From NCBI RefSeq assembly GCF_042140245.1, contig NZ_CP159483.1, positions 2,976,001-3,040,000 of the forward strand: a DNA stretch of 64,000 bases, read 5' to 3'. Under the pieces are notes generated by a model. The model was not told the DNA's origin, did no database searches, and saw only the letters and a list, made by a program, of their open reading frames with translations. Shown here one piece after another: positions 63,750 to 64,000 of this stretch (within the stretch, counting starts at the first letter, position 1; each line of letters starts with the position of its first letter). Source of the DNA: MH13 sp042140245. Lineage in GTDB: Bacteria > Pseudomonadota > Alphaproteobacteria > Rhizobiales > MH13. The position numbers and the translations under genes are program-made.

Positions 63750-64000
63750 CTAGACTGCTGCGCTTTCCACCTTGCGCCCACGCCACAAAAGGAACAGCGC
63801 AGCGGCTGCCAAAACAGGCAGAAGCAGCCAGTTGATGACGTCCCAGCCGAAGAGGTGCAGCAACCCGCCTGAAGAGAAGCTGGCAAAAGCGACGAATCCA
63901 AATAGGATGAAATCGTTCCAGCCTTGAACGGTGTTGCGTTCTTCTGGGCGGTAGCATTCTGTGAGCATTGATGTTGCGCCAAGAAAGGCCAAGTTCCAAC
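63750..64000 (-). CDS. MFS transporter, C-terminal part
   Basis: The frame enters from the right edge (5' end outside the window), giving about 83 residues. The segment WNLAFLGATSMLTECYRP and the two last helices (FILFGFVAFASFSSGGLLHL and WLLLPVLAAAALFLLW) are typical of the C-terminal half of a major facilitator. The R-P-E-E-R loop is conserved in MFS proteins. Substrate is unknown. Confidence 0.8.
   Translation of the reverse strand, partial: WNLAFLGATSMLTECYRPEERNTVQGWNDFILFGFVAFASFSSGGLLHLFGWDVINWLLLPVLAAAALFLLWRGRKVESAAV

Noticed and set aside
1..64000. CRISPR arrays, insertion sequences, toxin-antitoxin pairs
   Set aside because: I looked for repeat-spacer patterns, transposase motifs and small paired genes and saw none.

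Overview
The window is chromosomal DNA of an alphaproteobacterium, most likely order Hyphomicrobiales (Rhizobiales). I infer this from gene orders that recur in that order and from family features: plsX-fabH-ihfA-merR followed by tRNA-Pro, aroQ-accB-accC-aat-DUF2155-NDUFA12, rplM-rpsI-argC, a B12-dependent class II ribonucleotide reductase, an RNase E with an acidic insert in its S1 domain and a C-terminal GWW tail, and a membrane pyrophosphatase. Base composition looks moderately GC-rich and even, apart from a short AT-rich pocket near 42.1-42.3 kb. I see no insertion sequence, prophage or CRISPR array.

Layout. 1-6.1 kb: an AsmA/YhdP-like envelope protein (left), then peroxiredoxin, DUF455 and M23 peptidase genes. 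6.2-11.5 kb: an accessory-looking group with a membrane LytTR regulator, an exported Ntn hydrolase of the penicillin-V-acylase type, an exported probable beta-barrel protein, a LuxR-type receptor without a luxI partner, and an alpha/beta hydrolase. 11.6-19.2 kb: GNAT, ABC-F, RF2 (prfB with an intact programmed +1 frameshift), PBP1a and a peptidoglycan amidase. 20-22.9 kb: rne behind a long leader, then a Nudix hydrolase. 23-27 kb: aminotransferase, M48 protease, DsbA-like protein. 26.8-30.8 kb: aroQ, acetyl-CoA carboxylase subunits, aat, and two small respiratory/periplasmic genes. 31.3-35 kb: nrdJ behind a candidate pair of NrdR boxes. 35-43.4 kb: P450 plus dipeptidase, a ChaN-like protein, ispH-thrB-rnhA, argC, rpsI, rplM. 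43.7-46.6 kb: metY, ctaA, DUF2842.

46.7-55 kb is an exopolysaccharide locus: a deacetylase and a Wzc-like copolymerase face left, while Wza-like, GT4, initiating transferase and Wzy-like genes face right, and the last gene ends inside tRNA-Pro. 55-60.7 kb is the REC-merR-ihfA-fabH-plsX-DUF177-chaperone block, in which DUF177 carries a one-base frameshift. The window closes with omlA/bamE, hppA and the C-terminus of an MFS transporter.

Most of the window is conserved housekeeping DNA. The parts that deserve attention are the LuxR/Ntn-hydrolase/beta-barrel neighbourhood, several catalytic-residue substitutions (RNase HI Asp to Asn, P450 Thr to Ala, Wzc Walker A), the DUF177 frameshift, and a few inverted-repeat control regions. 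I did not find a self-evident new multi-gene system. The LuxR neighbourhood is the best candidate, and that is inference.
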